A stretch of DNA of 64,000 nt from Dolomedes plantarius (lineage: Eukaryota; Arthropoda; Arachnida; Araneae; Dolomedidae). The notes beneath the pieces are model-generated. The model had not been told where the DNA came from. It saw nothing but the letters and a program-made list of their open reading frames with translations, and did no database searches. Of the stretch, positions 24,081-42,771 are shown in pieces; position 1 is the stretch's first letter; each line of letters starts with the position of its first letter. The stretch spans positions 99,267,832 through 99,331,831 of the forward strand of contig OU015495.1 of the NCBI GenBank assembly GCA_907164885.2, written 5' to 3'. The translations under genes and the position numbers were made by a program.

Positions 24081-27000
24081 CGCAATAATTTTTTCTCTCC
24101 TTATATAACAGTCATACAAGCATCCTCCTTAAAATGGTTTATCTATACACTGATCAGGAAAAGGGGTGAAATTTATTCTGCAATATTAACTATAGATCAA
24201 ACAAAAATTTAAAGGCAAAAAACTAAATGAATGTGCGTAAAAGGTACGCATATATTTAACATAACATTACGGCGATTTTTATTTAACCCTCAGACAAAGT
24301 ATTTTACAAGTGATCAGTCTAAAATTGAGGTTGCGTTAACCGAAAATCATCTAGAAGTTTGAACGCGAAACACAAGAGAAGAAAATCAAGTTTAAAAAAT
24401 AAATAAATAAATAAATAATAATTCAGCCCATTGTCGGAGGTATATCCCTTCAAGGCCAAAAAGAGGTTGAATCTTTATGCACAGGACAAATAATTGTTTA
24501 AATGATATGTAATTAATATAAGTTAATATTCAATACTCATTTAGACATGGTGCTTTTCTAAGAAACACAGAAATAACGACATTAAAAAATAAGCAATGTA
24601 AATTTCTTACGAACTTTTGAAAAACTCTTTAGGGATTAAAAAGTGTAGGTAGAAAAATCTTGAAAAGATCGGACTAAAAATAACTTAAAACTAGTTCAAA
24701 ATTGTCAGGTGAGACGTAAAAAATAAAATAATAATAATAATAAACACTATGTGATAACATTAAATTGATAGAATAACGAAAATTCAAAATTATTGTAGAT
24801 ATTTATACTTCAGATGCCCACAAACAGCAAAAAGTTGAATTCCTTAATTCCTACCTCCATTCATAAGAAAGTTCGAAAGATTAATGATTCAGAACAATCA
24901 GACTACCGTGACAGCAGTACAGGTCAAATATCTAACAGGAATAGTTTATAACGTAGTCTAATAAAATGCCATAGTTCTCGCGGTCTCTAAATAACTCGCC
25001 AAAAGTTTTGCCCCGAGCCTTGTTTTTATTGCAAATTAATACAAAAACCGACACTCCCTGAATTCCATCTCTGTTATTTAGTTAATCTGAATTTCAGTAA
25101 GGATTTTGGTGGGCCAAAATTTGCTACGGAAAATGCACATACAATTTAATACATCGTACAACATACATGACAGCACATTTAGTAAGATAATATTTTTAAA
25201 CTGAATGAGCAATTTTAAACTACCACTTTTAAAAAATCAGCATAAAAATTGGTAAAAACATATAAGTTCCGATAATACATTTTGGACAGTACTGATTAGG
25301 AACACAAAATGAGAGGCAACTAATTCATGAGGAGGGAGGAAAAATCTTTTAGAACTTGAGTAAAGGAAAAGGAATGTTATTTATCCACTTGCAGAAGTCT
25401 CGCGCGCCGTATGAATCAAAATTCGAATCACAACTGGCTGCCATTAACAGACCATAGCATCAAACGATTAAGCGACGAGTTAGACGGAATTTCAATGACA
25501 CGGTACTTAACTCTTTGGAGATAATTAAATAACTTCCCATTTCTAGTATTGCATAATGGTCATTTTTTTTTTTATCCAGGTATTTATGCTCGCATAAAAT
25601 CTGAACGAAATGCCACGTCATGCACACTGTACTTTAAAAAAAAAAAAAAATTCTCGAGAACAGTTAAAACTGTTATTAACTACAAGTGACTATTAACATT
25701 TTAACTACAAGAGAGTATCACCTCCAATGATATATTTCTACAATGAAGTACTTTACAAAAGTTGGCAGCAATTTAAAATTTAAAAAAAAAGAAACTCTAG
25801 ATCAGTTTCACTATCAAAACACGCGATCTAAACTCTTCTTAAAGATCAAGATAAACTGTGACAACTTCTTTTACATTTTTTCCACGACACTTGATGATTG
25901 AAGAAAAAATTAAAGAACGATAAGGTATGGTATATTCTGTGACCAATACCTACTTTAGTAACCTGGTAGGGATTCGATTATGAATATCCATGAAATCAAA
26001 TACCGTTTACGGAGAAGGTTTTGAACTTTGAATTCTTGCAAGAGCGCTGACTTCACATTTTACTAAATCTAATATCTGCGGTTTTCGGTATGATTTATGG
26101 TTAAATAATATTAAGAACAATTAAAGAGTAGATCTATGTTGACTGTCGTGATCTAATTATAAGTCTAGAACAAAAGATATTCCTTGCTAGTCATTACGCT
26201 AAGCATAAAAATAAATAACAAATAAATCACATATACACACACAAGCGGATTTTTATATAAGAGTATAACCAGTGCATAAGGAACGTTAATAATCTGCTGG
26301 AATTGCTGAATGCAAAGGACAGGAAACATTTTGATAATTCGAAAAACACTGAACTTAATTAAAAACGGAGCGAGGTTGCTGATGGTACGTTTCTTCTATG
26401 ATCTCGTTAGAATATCTTGACAATGACTTTCATATATGGTATAATTTTGTACCATGCTCAATGCGAACATTAAAAAATAAAAGAAAATGATTTAAACGAT
26501 CATGACAATCGATTCAAACGAGTTAATTTCATTATACAATCGTTTAATTATTTTTTATAATTTATACAATGCTCTAGTTTAAAATTAAAAAAAAACTCAT
26601 GACGAATAAATTACTTGGAAAAAAGAAATCAAATTTTCCTTAAGGTAATCACCAAGAAAATGTATGCAAAGCTGTAAAATCCATCTAAAGAGTATAATTT
26701 GAAGTTATTGTATGATAAATTTTCCGTTTCAAAACGAAACACTTAAGAAAAGTTAAAATTTAATCCAGGTAGTGTGATGAATTGCTAGTCTAAAGAGCTA
26801 TACTTTACGATTCTACCCACGAAAAAGTTGCTTCTTTTAGAGTACTTTGTGGTCTAATATTAATTAATCACATTATGCTCACAGTTAACTCATAAGGTAA
26901 CAGGAAAAACATTCAGTACTAATTAACAACGGTTCATGCATATTTGGGGAAAATGTTTACAGGAGTTCTAAAACACTTATCACCCTTTGTTGCCATTAAA

Positions 27001-27422
27001 TACATTACGATTACATTTATAAAAAAAAAACAGAAATCCAAAGCGTTTTAAAATGTTTTTATTTTTCCATTTACAAATGTTGCGTTTTATCTACTTTGTG
27101 ACATGAAATGAAGGCTATAAAAATGTATGGCTGGGAAAAATCATGGTACGGAAACAAATTACCTTAAATGTATTTATTTTTTAAAATATATAATATTAAT
27201 GTACCTATTAATTTGCGATTAACCTATTTCATTCAAGCGAAATTTGTGATTAAAAAAGACAGAACTCTTCGACGACCATGAGTTATATATCTTAAACCAA
27301 CATATAAAGAAAAGAAGTTCATTCTATATATAAAGGAAAAAGGAAAAAAAATTACATAAAATTTAAAAAAAAATTAACCAAAATACTGGTTATTGAAACT
27401 AAAACTGCACTAATAATAAGTA
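24081..27422. other. Non-coding DNA, no feature seen
   Basis: More than 3 kb of AT-rich unique sequence with almost no open frames, no microsatellite above a few units and no recognised transposon. It is consistent with intron or intergenic spacer. Confidence 0.6.
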
Positions 27423-27595
27423 CAGTGGAATCTCGATCGATCGTTTTCGGATCCATCGTTTTTCCGTATGTGTCGTTCATTTTATCCAGTCCCAACGATC
27501 ATATTGCTTTGTTATGTTTCCGCATCTATCGTTTTCCCGCATTTATCGTTCATTTCAATCGGTCCCTTAGAAAACGATAGATCGAGATTCCACTG
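27423..27595. mobile_element. pogo-like MITE, 173 bp
   Basis: TA on both sides. The left end is CAGTGGAATCTCGATCGATC. The right end, read inward, is CAGTGGAATCTCGATCTATC, so the ends differ at a single base over 20. TCGTTTTC-type motifs repeat along the element in both orientations. No coding sequence. Confidence 0.9.
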
Positions 27596-27597
27596 TA

Positions 27598-33409
<5,812 letters not shown>

Positions 33410-33417
33410 CTATAGTA

Positions 33418-33686
33418 AAGCGCTTCTTAAACTTTTTTTCATTCATGGCACCTTTTTATCATCAAGATTTTTTCGCGACCCCAAGAAATAAGAATATAAA
33501 GATAAATATTTCCTCATAAATAATTTATTTCTTTGGTAAACAATATAAATGTGAAAAATAGTAGTATATATGAAAAGCAGTAGTAAATAAAACAAAATAT
33601 ATGTCTTAGATACTCGCGGCGGGCGACCAGAATTGAATTCGTGTATCAGAATTAAATGTTTGCGACCCACAGTTTAAGAAACGCTG
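33418..33686. mobile_element. hAT-like MITE, 269 bp
   Basis: The left end AAGCGCTTCTTAAACTTT pairs with the right end AGTTTAAGAAACGCTG. Flanks CTATAGTA (33410-33417) and CTATAGAG (33687-33694) match at 6 of 8 bases, so this is probably an old hAT target duplication. The interior has GCGACCCC near the left and GCGACCCA near the right. Boundaries are good to a base or two. Confidence 0.7.
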
Positions 33687-33768
33687 CTATAGAGTATTAA
33701 CAGCGTTTTGTAAATTTTACTACTGTCCAAATGCTCTATATGTAACTTATCCTACAAATGGTGTATAG

Positions 33769-34110
33769 CAGGGGTGGGCATTAAGTCGATCGCTATCGAC
33801 CGGTGGACCACCAAGACATTTTGGGGTGACCGCCTTTACTAAGGCTTAAGACGCGCATACCAAAAGAAACATATTTATGGAACACCGACGCGATTTGCTT
33901 TAAACGCGGTTTTAAAAGAGTAAATTTTTTTTCTTGTAGTTATGTAGGCAAGTACTGTAGGTACATATTCCGTATTTATTATTAAGTTTTAATAAATATT
34001 GTAGACCGTTTTTTTTTTTTTAGCTCACCACACTTACGTCACTGGGTGGACCGCAACACCTTGAAAAAATTAGAAGTAGCCCGTACCCTGGAAAAGTCTG
34101 CCCACCCCTG
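33769..34110. mobile_element. hAT-like MITE, 342 bp, perfect target duplication
   Basis: Ends CAGGGGTGGGCA and TGCCCACCCCTG are separated only by a one-base slip (TCTGCCC). The 8-bp duplication GTGTATAG is exact on both sides (33761-33768, 34111-34118). A T-run at about 34011-34021 is internal. The ends resemble those of the element at 22314 (CAGGGGTG), so the two may use the same or a related transposase. No coding sequence. Confidence 0.92.
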
Positions 34111-34118
34111 GTGTATAG

Positions 34119-34872
34119 TGTTGCCACCTCCTCTATCTCTAAATGAGTGCGATAACCTTCACTTCTGATAATATTAAGTTTTAAAACCATACTTTAGCAG
34201 TGTATAGTTTCACTTCGCTTCGTAAGTAACATACGGACAACAGCATTATGTGTCAAGGTTTGAAGTTACAGTTACGTGTCCACAGATATTCGAGTTACGT
34301 GTCCACAGATATTCGCGGCGTAACCACTTTAACGGGAGTTCAACGCTCTTGACACCTTCGAATATATTTTTTAATCCTATGTTGGAGGTAAGTTCATTCA
34401 CCATAATGTCCCAGTAGAGGTGAGCTCTATTATAAAAATTTGCGATTGAAAAGTGCTTGTCTTGAAAAGAAGAACACGTTAAAAGGTAGTTAAGTCCGTA
34501 AGTTCCCTAGCAGAACATAGGAGGCAGCCCGGGAAGATGCAAAGCCGACTCGATGCAGGTGTCCACATAAAAAGTCATGAGATGTCACAACCTCGAATAT
34601 GGGGAGCCAACTGTAATTGAACTGGGTACATGTGCACATTTCACGCAAGGAAATATTAAAAATTGTTATTTAAATCCCATATATTTACAATAAAATTCTG
34701 AGCGTCTTTTAAAGTTAGTTTAGAGAAGTTTGATTTCTGCGATCAATATTCTGAGCCCCTACTATTTTAAATATCCACACGTGAGAGGAAAGCATACATA
34801 AGGCTTTGGAATTCCAATGGGTTTTGCGAAAGGCATTATGATTTTGGTTCATTATTTGTACTTTTTATTATA
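34119..34872. other. Non-coding DNA with a 23-bp duplication
   Basis: Unique sequence. Two adjacent copies of a 23-base unit starting GTTACGTGTCCACAG lie at 34271-34316. The patch 34500-34640 is somewhat GC-richer, but no gene is supported. Confidence 0.55.
34271..34316 (+). repeat. 23-bp tandem duplication
   Basis: Two head-to-tail copies of a 23-base unit (34271-34293 and 34294-34316) with one difference at the last base. Confidence 0.95.
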
Positions 34873-35202
34873 GCCGGCCGGGTGGCGCAGTGGTTTAGCC
34901 CGCAGGCGTTCTCTGAATGCTTGTACCACTAGGTTTGGGGTATTCTCGCTTGTTAGAGGACAAGGCTGTGATTAGGGAGTTACGTTGGCTTGCCTACATG
35001 GTGCTCCAATAATAAAGATGCAAACAAATCCGTTGTGTGGATGAGCGAATGTCGTAATAGACAAAGTGCCTGCCGCGTAAGAAACAACTTTTGATTACAA
35101 GATATTCACGAGACGCAGTAACCCTAAAGTAAAAACCATTTTCCTCTCTCACTCTCAAGCTCATACACACCAAACATAAACGAGCAAATAAATAAATAAA
35201 TT
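34873..35202 (+). mobile_element. tRNA-derived SINE, family 3
   Basis: The head GCCGGCCGGGTGGCGCAGTGG contains a clear A box (GGTGGCGCAGTGG). A weakened B-box-like GGTTTGGGGTATTC follows about 40 bases later. The element ends in an (AAAT)n tail at about 35183-35201, then enters a microsatellite. The body differs from families 1 and 2. No coding capacity. Confidence 0.8.
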
Positions 35203-35213
35203 ATACATAAAAT

Positions 35214-35216
35214 TAT

Positions 35217-35299
<83 letters not shown>

Positions 35300-35312
35300 T
35301 GTGTGTGTGTGT
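35214..35312. repeat. (CA)n-(TA)n-(GT)n compound microsatellite
   Basis: CA, TA and GT arrays in order, so the block as a whole is self-complementary. Confidence 0.95.
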
Positions 35313-35858
35313 ACGTACACACTTATGTTTTTAAATAATTCTATTTTAGAATTTGTTAAACATTTGATTCTTAATCCCAGTGTCAGTGATTTTCCCGTTT
35401 CCCTCTCTAAATTATATTACTTTTTTATTTCAAGTTTAAATTCATTTTATGACCTAATTCCATCCACGTCCCCCCTCCCCCCCCCCAAAAAAAAAATAAA
35501 AAAAACTCACCAACAGACATTTTGCTTTTATAATTAATTATGGAAAGTCATAAAAAAAATATACATATAAACCCGAATTAAAAAGAAAAAAGTGGTTATA
35601 TGCACTTCTGTGTATGTGAATCGTTTTCTAAAAATTTTAATCAGGCAAAATATCACATAACATAGTGTCAAGAGATTGATTACGCTTTTTAAAAAATACC
35701 GACTCAAGTTAATTAAATTAAAATGCAAAGACAGCGACATCTATATTTGCATTTGTCTTTGTAATTCCTCTCCGAATAATGAGAACAAAAATCAATATAT
35801 AATGGAACCTCAATTTTACAGACTAGCAATTTACGTTCAAGAATTAGGATGGAAAACT
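35313..35858. other. Non-coding DNA, no feature seen
   Basis: AT-rich; a C-run then A-run at about 35469-35506. No gene supported. Confidence 0.6.
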
Positions 35859-35920
35859 TATATATATATATAAATATGTGTGTGTGTGTGTGTGTCTGTG
35901 TTTGTTTTCAATATATTTCA

Positions 35921-35998
<78 letters not shown>
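35859..35998. repeat. (TA)n / (TG)n / (TA)n microsatellites
   Basis: Short TA and TG arrays at 35859-35896, then a TA array of about 72 bp at 35925-35996. Confidence 0.95.
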
Positions 35999-36000
<2 letters not shown>

Positions 36001-38630
36001 AGAGAAAGAAATTAACGGAACGTTGACATAGTTGACCTAGCAAACCTTAAACCCCATATTGGAGATAGACGAACTTCTTCCCTCCTACTTACATTTAGAA
36101 ACGCAAATTTTAGATTTCTGTTTTTTAGCATCTAAAAGTACATGTTGAAATAAAGTATACACCTTGTTTTTCCTTAAGTAAATTTCTTAGCAAAAGAAAA
36201 AAAAATTAACCAAAGTGTACAAAAAACAAACAAAAGTGTCATGCTCTGTCTGTAATCGTATTTGTGAGGGAAGAAATAAACTTCTTAGGTTTAGAAAAAA
36301 AAAGCTACAAGTTGTTAGAATTAAACCATTAGAAAAAGTTATCCCAGCTTAATATGCTTATAATTTGCATGATCAACTGGAGTGACTAATTTATATCTTA
36401 AAATCATACATCGAGATCTATTATCTTGGCTATCAGCTAAGCCACCGCAATTTAGTTTTTTTTTCTTTTATTTATTTATTTATTTTTTCTTTTTTTTGGG
36501 GGGGGGGGAGTTGTTTTTTAAAGTTTCTAAAAAACGTGATAACTGGAAATATAAACAAGATTTATTTTTGATAAACGCTTGTTGAACTAAAGATGACTGT
36601 AATATAACAAAACTTAATGAGTTCAGCTAAAATATCTGCAAAAAAATGTGCGGCACAGATTCGTGTTATTTCGCAGCTTGATAAACCAAAAGATTTCTAA
36701 TTTCTACACCAATCAATTCCAAGTATTCATCAAATACATAATCTCCTCTTCTTTCCAAAAAAGCTAGAAGAGCAACACTCTCTTAATAGTTGTATAAAAA
36801 TTTGCTTTCATTTCTAATTTTTCTTCAGCAGTCACACCTGCGGTAAATTTTTCCTATTTCAACAATCGATTATTGTTGGTCAGGAGTTGTTAACTGACAT
36901 GATATGATTTGATCCATACGTATAGAGAATTCTTCCTAATTCAAATAAATTTTAACTAGAGAAGGTGCAGTATTCAAAACGTGGGATGTTGCCGGTCAAA
37001 ACTCTTCCCCCCCCCCCCCCCCACCACCACCACCACCATTACCTAAAAAATCTAAGCAAAAATTCAAAGTTGCTTCACGTAATACTGATAACAGTTCGGT
37101 GTGATTTTTCTTATAAAAACAGTTTTCCGAAATATCAACTGAGGTCAATTCAAATAATTCAAAGAATAAATATTCGAACTATGTTGGAATGAATGTAGAG
37201 TTAAAATAAGAAGGATTAAAAGATACAGGGGATACTTTTTTTAAAAGTAAAAACAAGGAAATTTTGAACAGCATTCAACAGATTTTTCAGGACTTTTAAA
37301 ACAGCAATACGAGTTTTTTCCCGCTTACTTTGTAATAATGCCACGTGCACAACATTCTTGATTTATCCAGTAACAGTGAGTAACTTTAAAAACTACAAAA
37401 AATATAATCTTTTAATTAACTATATTATATTTATTGTTATGAATACACAGAAATCGAAAATTCACTATCAAAACAATAAAAACATTTTAAAATCATTTTT
37501 ACTTTCCTTACTTTTTCATTTGCGTAGGTGTAATCGTCGGTTCGCAAGCATTTTTATAAACAATTAAGAATTTTCTTAAAAGATACAGAATACGGTGCTT
37601 TAAACCATATCTATGTTTAATAAAGGTTATTAAATTTAAGAGTAGAATTTTTTTTTTTTTAATCTTTTACAGCTCAATGAATGAAAAACTTTTGATACTT
37701 CTCCAAAGCCTAAATTGGCCAGTTCTGAAACACATACTAAAATCGATCCTTAAAGACAGTAGAGATAATATTGTACCTAACACGCAGCTAAAGAGGTTTC
37801 AGATGATATTTTCCTGCCAATCAAATCAAAACTAATGGATTGGTTACACGTGGTTAAGCGAACACGTATACTACATTGACGGTGCATATCCTGCTGGAAT
37901 TTTCCAGATGAAGAATACCGTAGATAATTCCGAAACAGCTCCTGTTCACACACGATCTCTAATTTCATTCTTACTCAGATATTGAGTTTTTAAGAAATAT
38001 CTGGGGGAGTAGTTTTAACGGCTGTGTGAAACGTTATTACGTACTTACCACCATATCCAGTGGCCAAGGCCACGATCGAGGGGGGAGGGGGGTGGGTTAA
38101 CCCTCCTGAGTTCGAAAGTGAATTAAGAAAACTATTCAATTACCTCAAAAAGAGAGTGGTATATCCTCTCACTTTCTATTATTTTTTTAAACTAAAGTGT
38201 AGGATGACTACACTAGAACACTTAAAAATTCTCATATCTTTTTTTCATTCTTTCAAACTTTGTTAGTCAGTAACACACTCAAACATTATTTTTTTCTCTC
38301 TTTTTCACCCCCTTTTATTTAAGTTTATACCCCATCAAAACTTATTCACCTGCAACTTTTTAGTAATTCTGTTTTACTTGTGTAGGACGAAAAATAAAAC
38401 TTATTGTCCATGAGCGATGGTAATTTTAAGGGAAACATAAGAAATTGAAAATCTGCATGTTATTTTAATGATCATGATTAATTAATTACTTTTCTTTTAA
38501 AAATGTGCAACAGATAAAAATTATCTCAAACACAAGGGAACTGAGAATCTAATTTTTCAAGAATCATTGCCCAAAAATACACTTTCAGTATCACATTATA
38601 CCGTAAAAGAAAACAAGGATATTTTTTAAG
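35999..38630. other. Non-coding DNA, no feature seen
   Basis: AT-rich unique sequence with a G-run at about 36498-36508, and a C-run plus CCA triplets at about 37005-37037. Open frames are small and without domains. Confidence 0.6.
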
Positions 38631-39262
38631 ATATCAAAACATCCCTGAGAAGATAAGAAGTATTCAAAAGAACGCAGAAGCAAAAATAAGCAAATTCTCT
38701 TATAAAACAAATTTAAGCACTCATTAAAGGTTGTAACACATAAACATAAAACTAAATATTAAGTTTTAGTGAAGTGCTAAAAGAAGACAAGTATGAAATG
38801 CTTGATATTCCTCAAACAATATTTATAGTTTCCGATTAAAGCAAAACTCTCTCCTTTAAAGGTTTTTCCAGCCAATTTAAAGACACTAATGATTACAAAC
38901 AATATGCTCTAAATCATATTTAATAAGTTATTACAAAATAAATAAGATATCAAAACATCTCTGAGAAGATGAGAAGTATTCAAAAGAACGCAGAAGCTAA
39001 AATAAGCAAATTCTCTTATAAAACAAATTTAAGCACTCATTAAAGGTTGTAACACATAAACATAAAACTAAATATTAAGTTTTAGTGTGAAGTGCTAAAA
39101 GAAGACAAGTATGAAATACCTGATATTCCTCAAACAATATTTATAGTTTCCAATTAAAGCAAAACTCTCTCCTTTAAAGGTTTTTCCAGCCAATTTAAAG
39201 ACACTAATGATTACAAAAAATATGCTCTAAATCATATTTAATAAGTTATTACAAAATAAACT
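38631..39262 (+). repeat. Two-copy 316-bp tandem duplication
   Basis: Copy 1 is 38631-38946 and copy 2 is 38947-39262, head to tail. Both begin ATATCAAAACATC and end TTATTACAAAATAAA. By eye they differ at about eight positions, including a 2-base insertion (AGTGTGAAG against AGTGAAG). The unit has no open frame and no terminal inverted repeat, so this looks like a fairly recent local duplication of unique sequence rather than a transposon. Confidence 0.95.
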
Positions 39263-39511
39263 AGGCAATATTTATATCATATAAATTACCAAAAAATTTA
39301 ACTGAACCAATTTTACTGAAATATATCATATAACTGAGATTCAAATTCCAGCAGGATAAAATCGTGAATTTTTTATTATTATTATTATTATTTTTAACTG
39401 GCTAGAAGTATAAAAAGCTTTATTCATCATTCATGGAAATTAATACAACCTAGTTCTTAAAGATTAAAAAGAACCTTTTGATTATGGTTTACTAATTATT
39501 AAATTCATGTA

Positions 39512-40348
39512 CAGGTAGTCCTCCTACAGCACGGCATCTTACAACACGGTTTCGTTCTAACATGATAAGATAAATTGCGGGAATCCTGGTATAACACTGC
39601 AACCTGTAACACGGTTTCACTCTAACATGATAAAAAAATTGTGAAAACCTTTGTACAATACTGTACTTCTATAGCACTAGATAACATGATTTTTATTTAA
39701 CACATTTAAAAACTAAATTACCTCAAAATACTGACGGTAAGGAATAATGAACTTTAGTGGCTTTACATGGAAATGTATAAACAAATTAAAATTTATTCAT
39801 TTATAACTCTATAAAATTACAAGAAGGCCTAAGCTTAGTTGAAAATCTTGAATCATTTTTCCCAAATACAGACCCTTCTGCTGAAAGAAGCCGAAAATTC
39901 AAAAGGGAGCTGAAAATTGTCTATCTCCCTACCATGAATATGTAATGACCTTGTACAAACCAGCAAATAAACCAAAATTACAGATTTTTTAAAGAGGATA
40001 GGAGGTGCAAAAAAATCTAAATGAAGAAAAAGGTTCTGAAAGTGAAGGTGACATCATTCAACGGAAAACATGTTCTCGTTTGATTGTACTTAGCAGTGAT
40101 GAGAAAGAAATTTATTAAATTAATGTCACATGAAATGAAAATAATATTTTTTTGTTTCTTTTCATTTTGTGTTATACATACATTTATATTTTTAATAAAA
40201 ATTAAGTTGCTCATATGAAATTTTTTAAAAAAATGCTTGTTTTTAATAAGTTTTCAGAACGTAACCCCCCTTTTTTGAACTGTCTCTGGTCTCATATAAC
40301 ACGGCATTTTCTAGGAACCTATCTACCGTGCTATAGGAGGGTTATCTG
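39512..40348 (+). mobile_element. Tigger/pogo-type element, internally deleted
   Basis: TA-flanked. The left end CAGGTAGTCCTCCTACAGC pairs with the right end read inward, CAGATAACCCTCCTATAGC. Subterminal AACACGG motifs repeat several times near both ends. At 837 bp it is too short for a full Tigger (about 2-3 kb). The middle keeps a C-terminal transposase remnant. Confidence 0.85.
39811..39957 (+). pseudogene. Tigger-type transposase C-terminal remnant
   Basis: In one frame the segment reads ...LSLVENLESFFPNTDPSAE and then RSRKFKRELKIVYLP before a stop at about 39955. The pattern of an acidic/aromatic stretch, then DPS-E-RS-K, then a basic helix is common in the C-terminal tail of CENP-B-like Tigger transposases, after the catalytic core. 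The catalytic core is absent, so it is non-functional. Assignment rests on this short stretch and on the pogo-style ends of the host element. Confidence 0.55.
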
Positions 40349-40877
40349 TACTTAAATTAATTAAATAAATCAAAACATCAAACATTTAAATTTATAGCCA
40401 TTTTTAAACATATTTCCCATAATTTAGTTTTAGTAGTATAAATAATATAAAAAAGATAATTCCATCTCCGTGAGAAAAACTGAAAAATTGAAATTGTAAA
40501 AAATATTTAGCGATCTACAATATCAGGGTAAGTACTCACAAGCATACTGATTTGAGTAACATCTGCAAAAATTAAAGGTGCACTCTATTATTATTTAAAG
40601 CCTGATCAAACATTACAACTCTGAATGTTTAAATAAATAAATTTATTATAATAGAGAACTGGATTACCTTTATAAAAGAGCCCTAAAGAAACTTTACATC
40701 ATTAAATTAAAAACATTATAGTAGTTCAAGCATTGCATAACATGATAAGTGCAGAAACTGTTCTACAAATAACTTTTAAAAACTTGAGATCTAGCACAAA
40801 TACAGTTCATGTTGAAGAATTTAAGCCCAACACAATCTTCAGATATGCAAATAAATAACAGACTATAATACCTATGA
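40349..40877. other. Non-coding DNA, no feature seen
   Basis: AT-rich unique sequence upstream of the cysteine-rich ORF. Confidence 0.6.
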
Positions 40878-40901
40878 ATGTATATAAGAGCAAGAGAGAA
40901 G

Positions 40902-41198
40902 ATGAATCTCTCACTTAAGTATCATTTACTATTGTTTTTAATATTTGAATTTCTAAATTTGGCTTTCTGCTGTCTACATTATACAATAGTTAACGCAAGC
41001 TGCCATTATACATGCCTGGATTCTATCCCTGTCGGGGTATGGATATTTCTTAACTGTTCACCCATAGGGAGTAACAGTTCACACACTGGGTGCTTCTGTC
41101 ATGAAATAGGCAACAAGTATCATGGTATGTTAGGTGAATGCCCTCAAGATATGTACTTGCCTCATTTAAAAAAAAAAAGGGGGGATATCCAACTCTAG
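40902..41198 (+). CDS. Small secreted cysteine-rich protein, unidentified
   Basis: A 98-codon single-exon frame from the ATG at 40902 (context GAAGATGA, with A at -3); an in-frame ATG lies 24 bases upstream, but starting there would put charged residues before the hydrophobic stretch. Residues 3-22 (LSLKYHLLLFLIFEFLNLAF) form a good signal peptide. The predicted mature part has cysteines at 24, 34, 38, 52, 64, 66 and 80 (Cx3C ... CxC spacing) and three N-glycosylation sequons (N31, N51, N58). The end is basic (KKKR), coded by an A-run where a frameshift is possible. AATAAA follows at 41221, 23 bases after the stop, and TATATAAG lies at 40880. Short disulfide-rich secreted proteins of this layout are common in arachnids, including saliva and venom families, but I cannot place it in one. 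It may also be a pseudogene or a chance frame. Confidence 0.4.
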   Translation: MNLSLKYHLLLFLIFEFLNLAFCCLHYTIVNASCHYTCLDSIPVGVWIFLNCSPIGSNSSHTGCFCHEIGNKYHGMLGECPQDMYLPHLKKKRGDIQL

Positions 41199-41220
41199 AT
41201 GTTTGTCATGCACAAATATA

Positions 41221-41226
41221 AATAAA
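41221..41226 (+). terminator. Polyadenylation signal AATAAA after the cysteine-rich ORF
   Basis: A canonical hexamer 23 bases after the stop codon at 41196-41198. In DNA this AT-rich such hexamers are frequent, so it is only supporting evidence. Confidence 0.35.
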
Positions 41227-42727
41227 TTATTTCTTCCTTAGAGAATATTTAAGCATTTCAGCTGTTATTTATACATATACATAACGTATTTTTCAGCATT
41301 TGGGCACTAAGTACTTAGTTTTTAATTACTAAACACATAAAATGGTAGTAAGATTTTCTCCCTAAGAAATTTTTTTTTACCTAACAAATGAAACCAAATT
41401 GTTAAATGTTTTAAAACCTTAGTTAAAAAAATAATTAATAACAGCAAAAAGAATTTTTATGTATTTATAACTTGTGAAATTTATTTTACTTCAAACAGTT
41501 CAAATTCAATTTGGAGACAAACTGTGAAATAACGTTTCAATATTTGAAATTTGTGAACAAGTTTACAAAGTTATGAAATTAGGATTCCTTTAATAAATAA
41601 TAGAGTATCCTTCACTAACAATAAAGTCCTTTTCCTTTTTGTGACTTTACGAGAAATAATTTATACATTAAAAATTATAGTAATGTTAAAGATTCTTAAA
41701 TAGCCCAAAGCCATCTTTTACTCATACAGATATAAACTAAAAGATCTATATTTAATTACCCCTGATATATGTCAATTGTTATGGTCACTTATTTTAATTT
41801 AAAGAGCATAGTCCACAGATCCATAAGTCCCTAATGAAAATTATATAATTAAATAGATATATTTTTCAAAGATACATAAATACAAGAACTTAACATACTT
41901 TTACAAACTTAGCCTGATTTACAGATGAAATAAAATATTACAAAACATTATCAAATTATAGAAAAAGATACACCTGGGATGCAAACAGTTTAAAAGTACA
42001 GACCTAGAATTAAATTTGAAAGGGAATAGGAGCAGAAGTAAATGCAATCTGCATATAATATGAAAGAGATTAAAAAGTACACAATTTATTGGAAGAGTAG
42101 AAATTCTCTGATACTGTATACAAATTATTTTTAAGTAAGTTCTATGCATGAATTAATGTTCTTTTTTATATACAAATCATACAAATTAGTAATTCAAATA
42201 CCACATATTTTGCATTTAACCAATGTTAAAAGAAAAAAGTTACTGAACTCAGACATTTCTAACCTCTATAAACTTCGATTTAATGTAGTTATTAAACTTT
42301 CATAGTATCAAGAGAACTAAAAATCACTTATTTGATTCACATCATACAATATGCTGTGATCTTATTCAATTCTTTATAAAGCACAAAGAAAGCTAGCAAA
42401 CAGAACAAACACAACTGACATTCAAAGTTGGCATCTTATACCATAGCAACTCCCAAATAATAAGTGTTTTATGATATTCCACAACATTTTTATGATCAAC
42501 TGCATATTTATTATTTATTTGAATGGGGACTGATAACAAAATACAGAGCATGACCTGATAGGCAGTCCTACTCGCAAATAGACTGATACATCTACATAAA
42601 CCTCTAACTAAAATAGGCAAAATAGATAATCACCCATTAATAAAATTGGTATTTGCATAACCATATAAATACATCCATATTTTCAAATAAAAATCTTAAT
42701 AAATTTTTCATAGTAGGAATAACAGGA

Positions 42728-42728
<1 letters not shown>
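41227..42728. other. Non-coding DNA, no feature seen
   Basis: AT-rich unique sequence without a supported gene or element. Confidence 0.6.

Positions 42729-42768
<40 letters not shown>
42729..42768. repeat. (TA)n microsatellite
   Basis: About 40 bp of TA repeat directly left of the mariner-type element. Confidence 0.95.

Positions 42769-42771
<3 letters not shown>

Noticed and set aside
23206..24081. Several 64-98 codon frames on both strands
   Set aside because: Overlapping frames on both strands in GC-richer DNA, none with a recognisable motif.
34873..34950. Possible tRNA gene
   Set aside because: A and B boxes are present but no cloverleaf can be formed and an (AAAT)n tail follows; it is a SINE.
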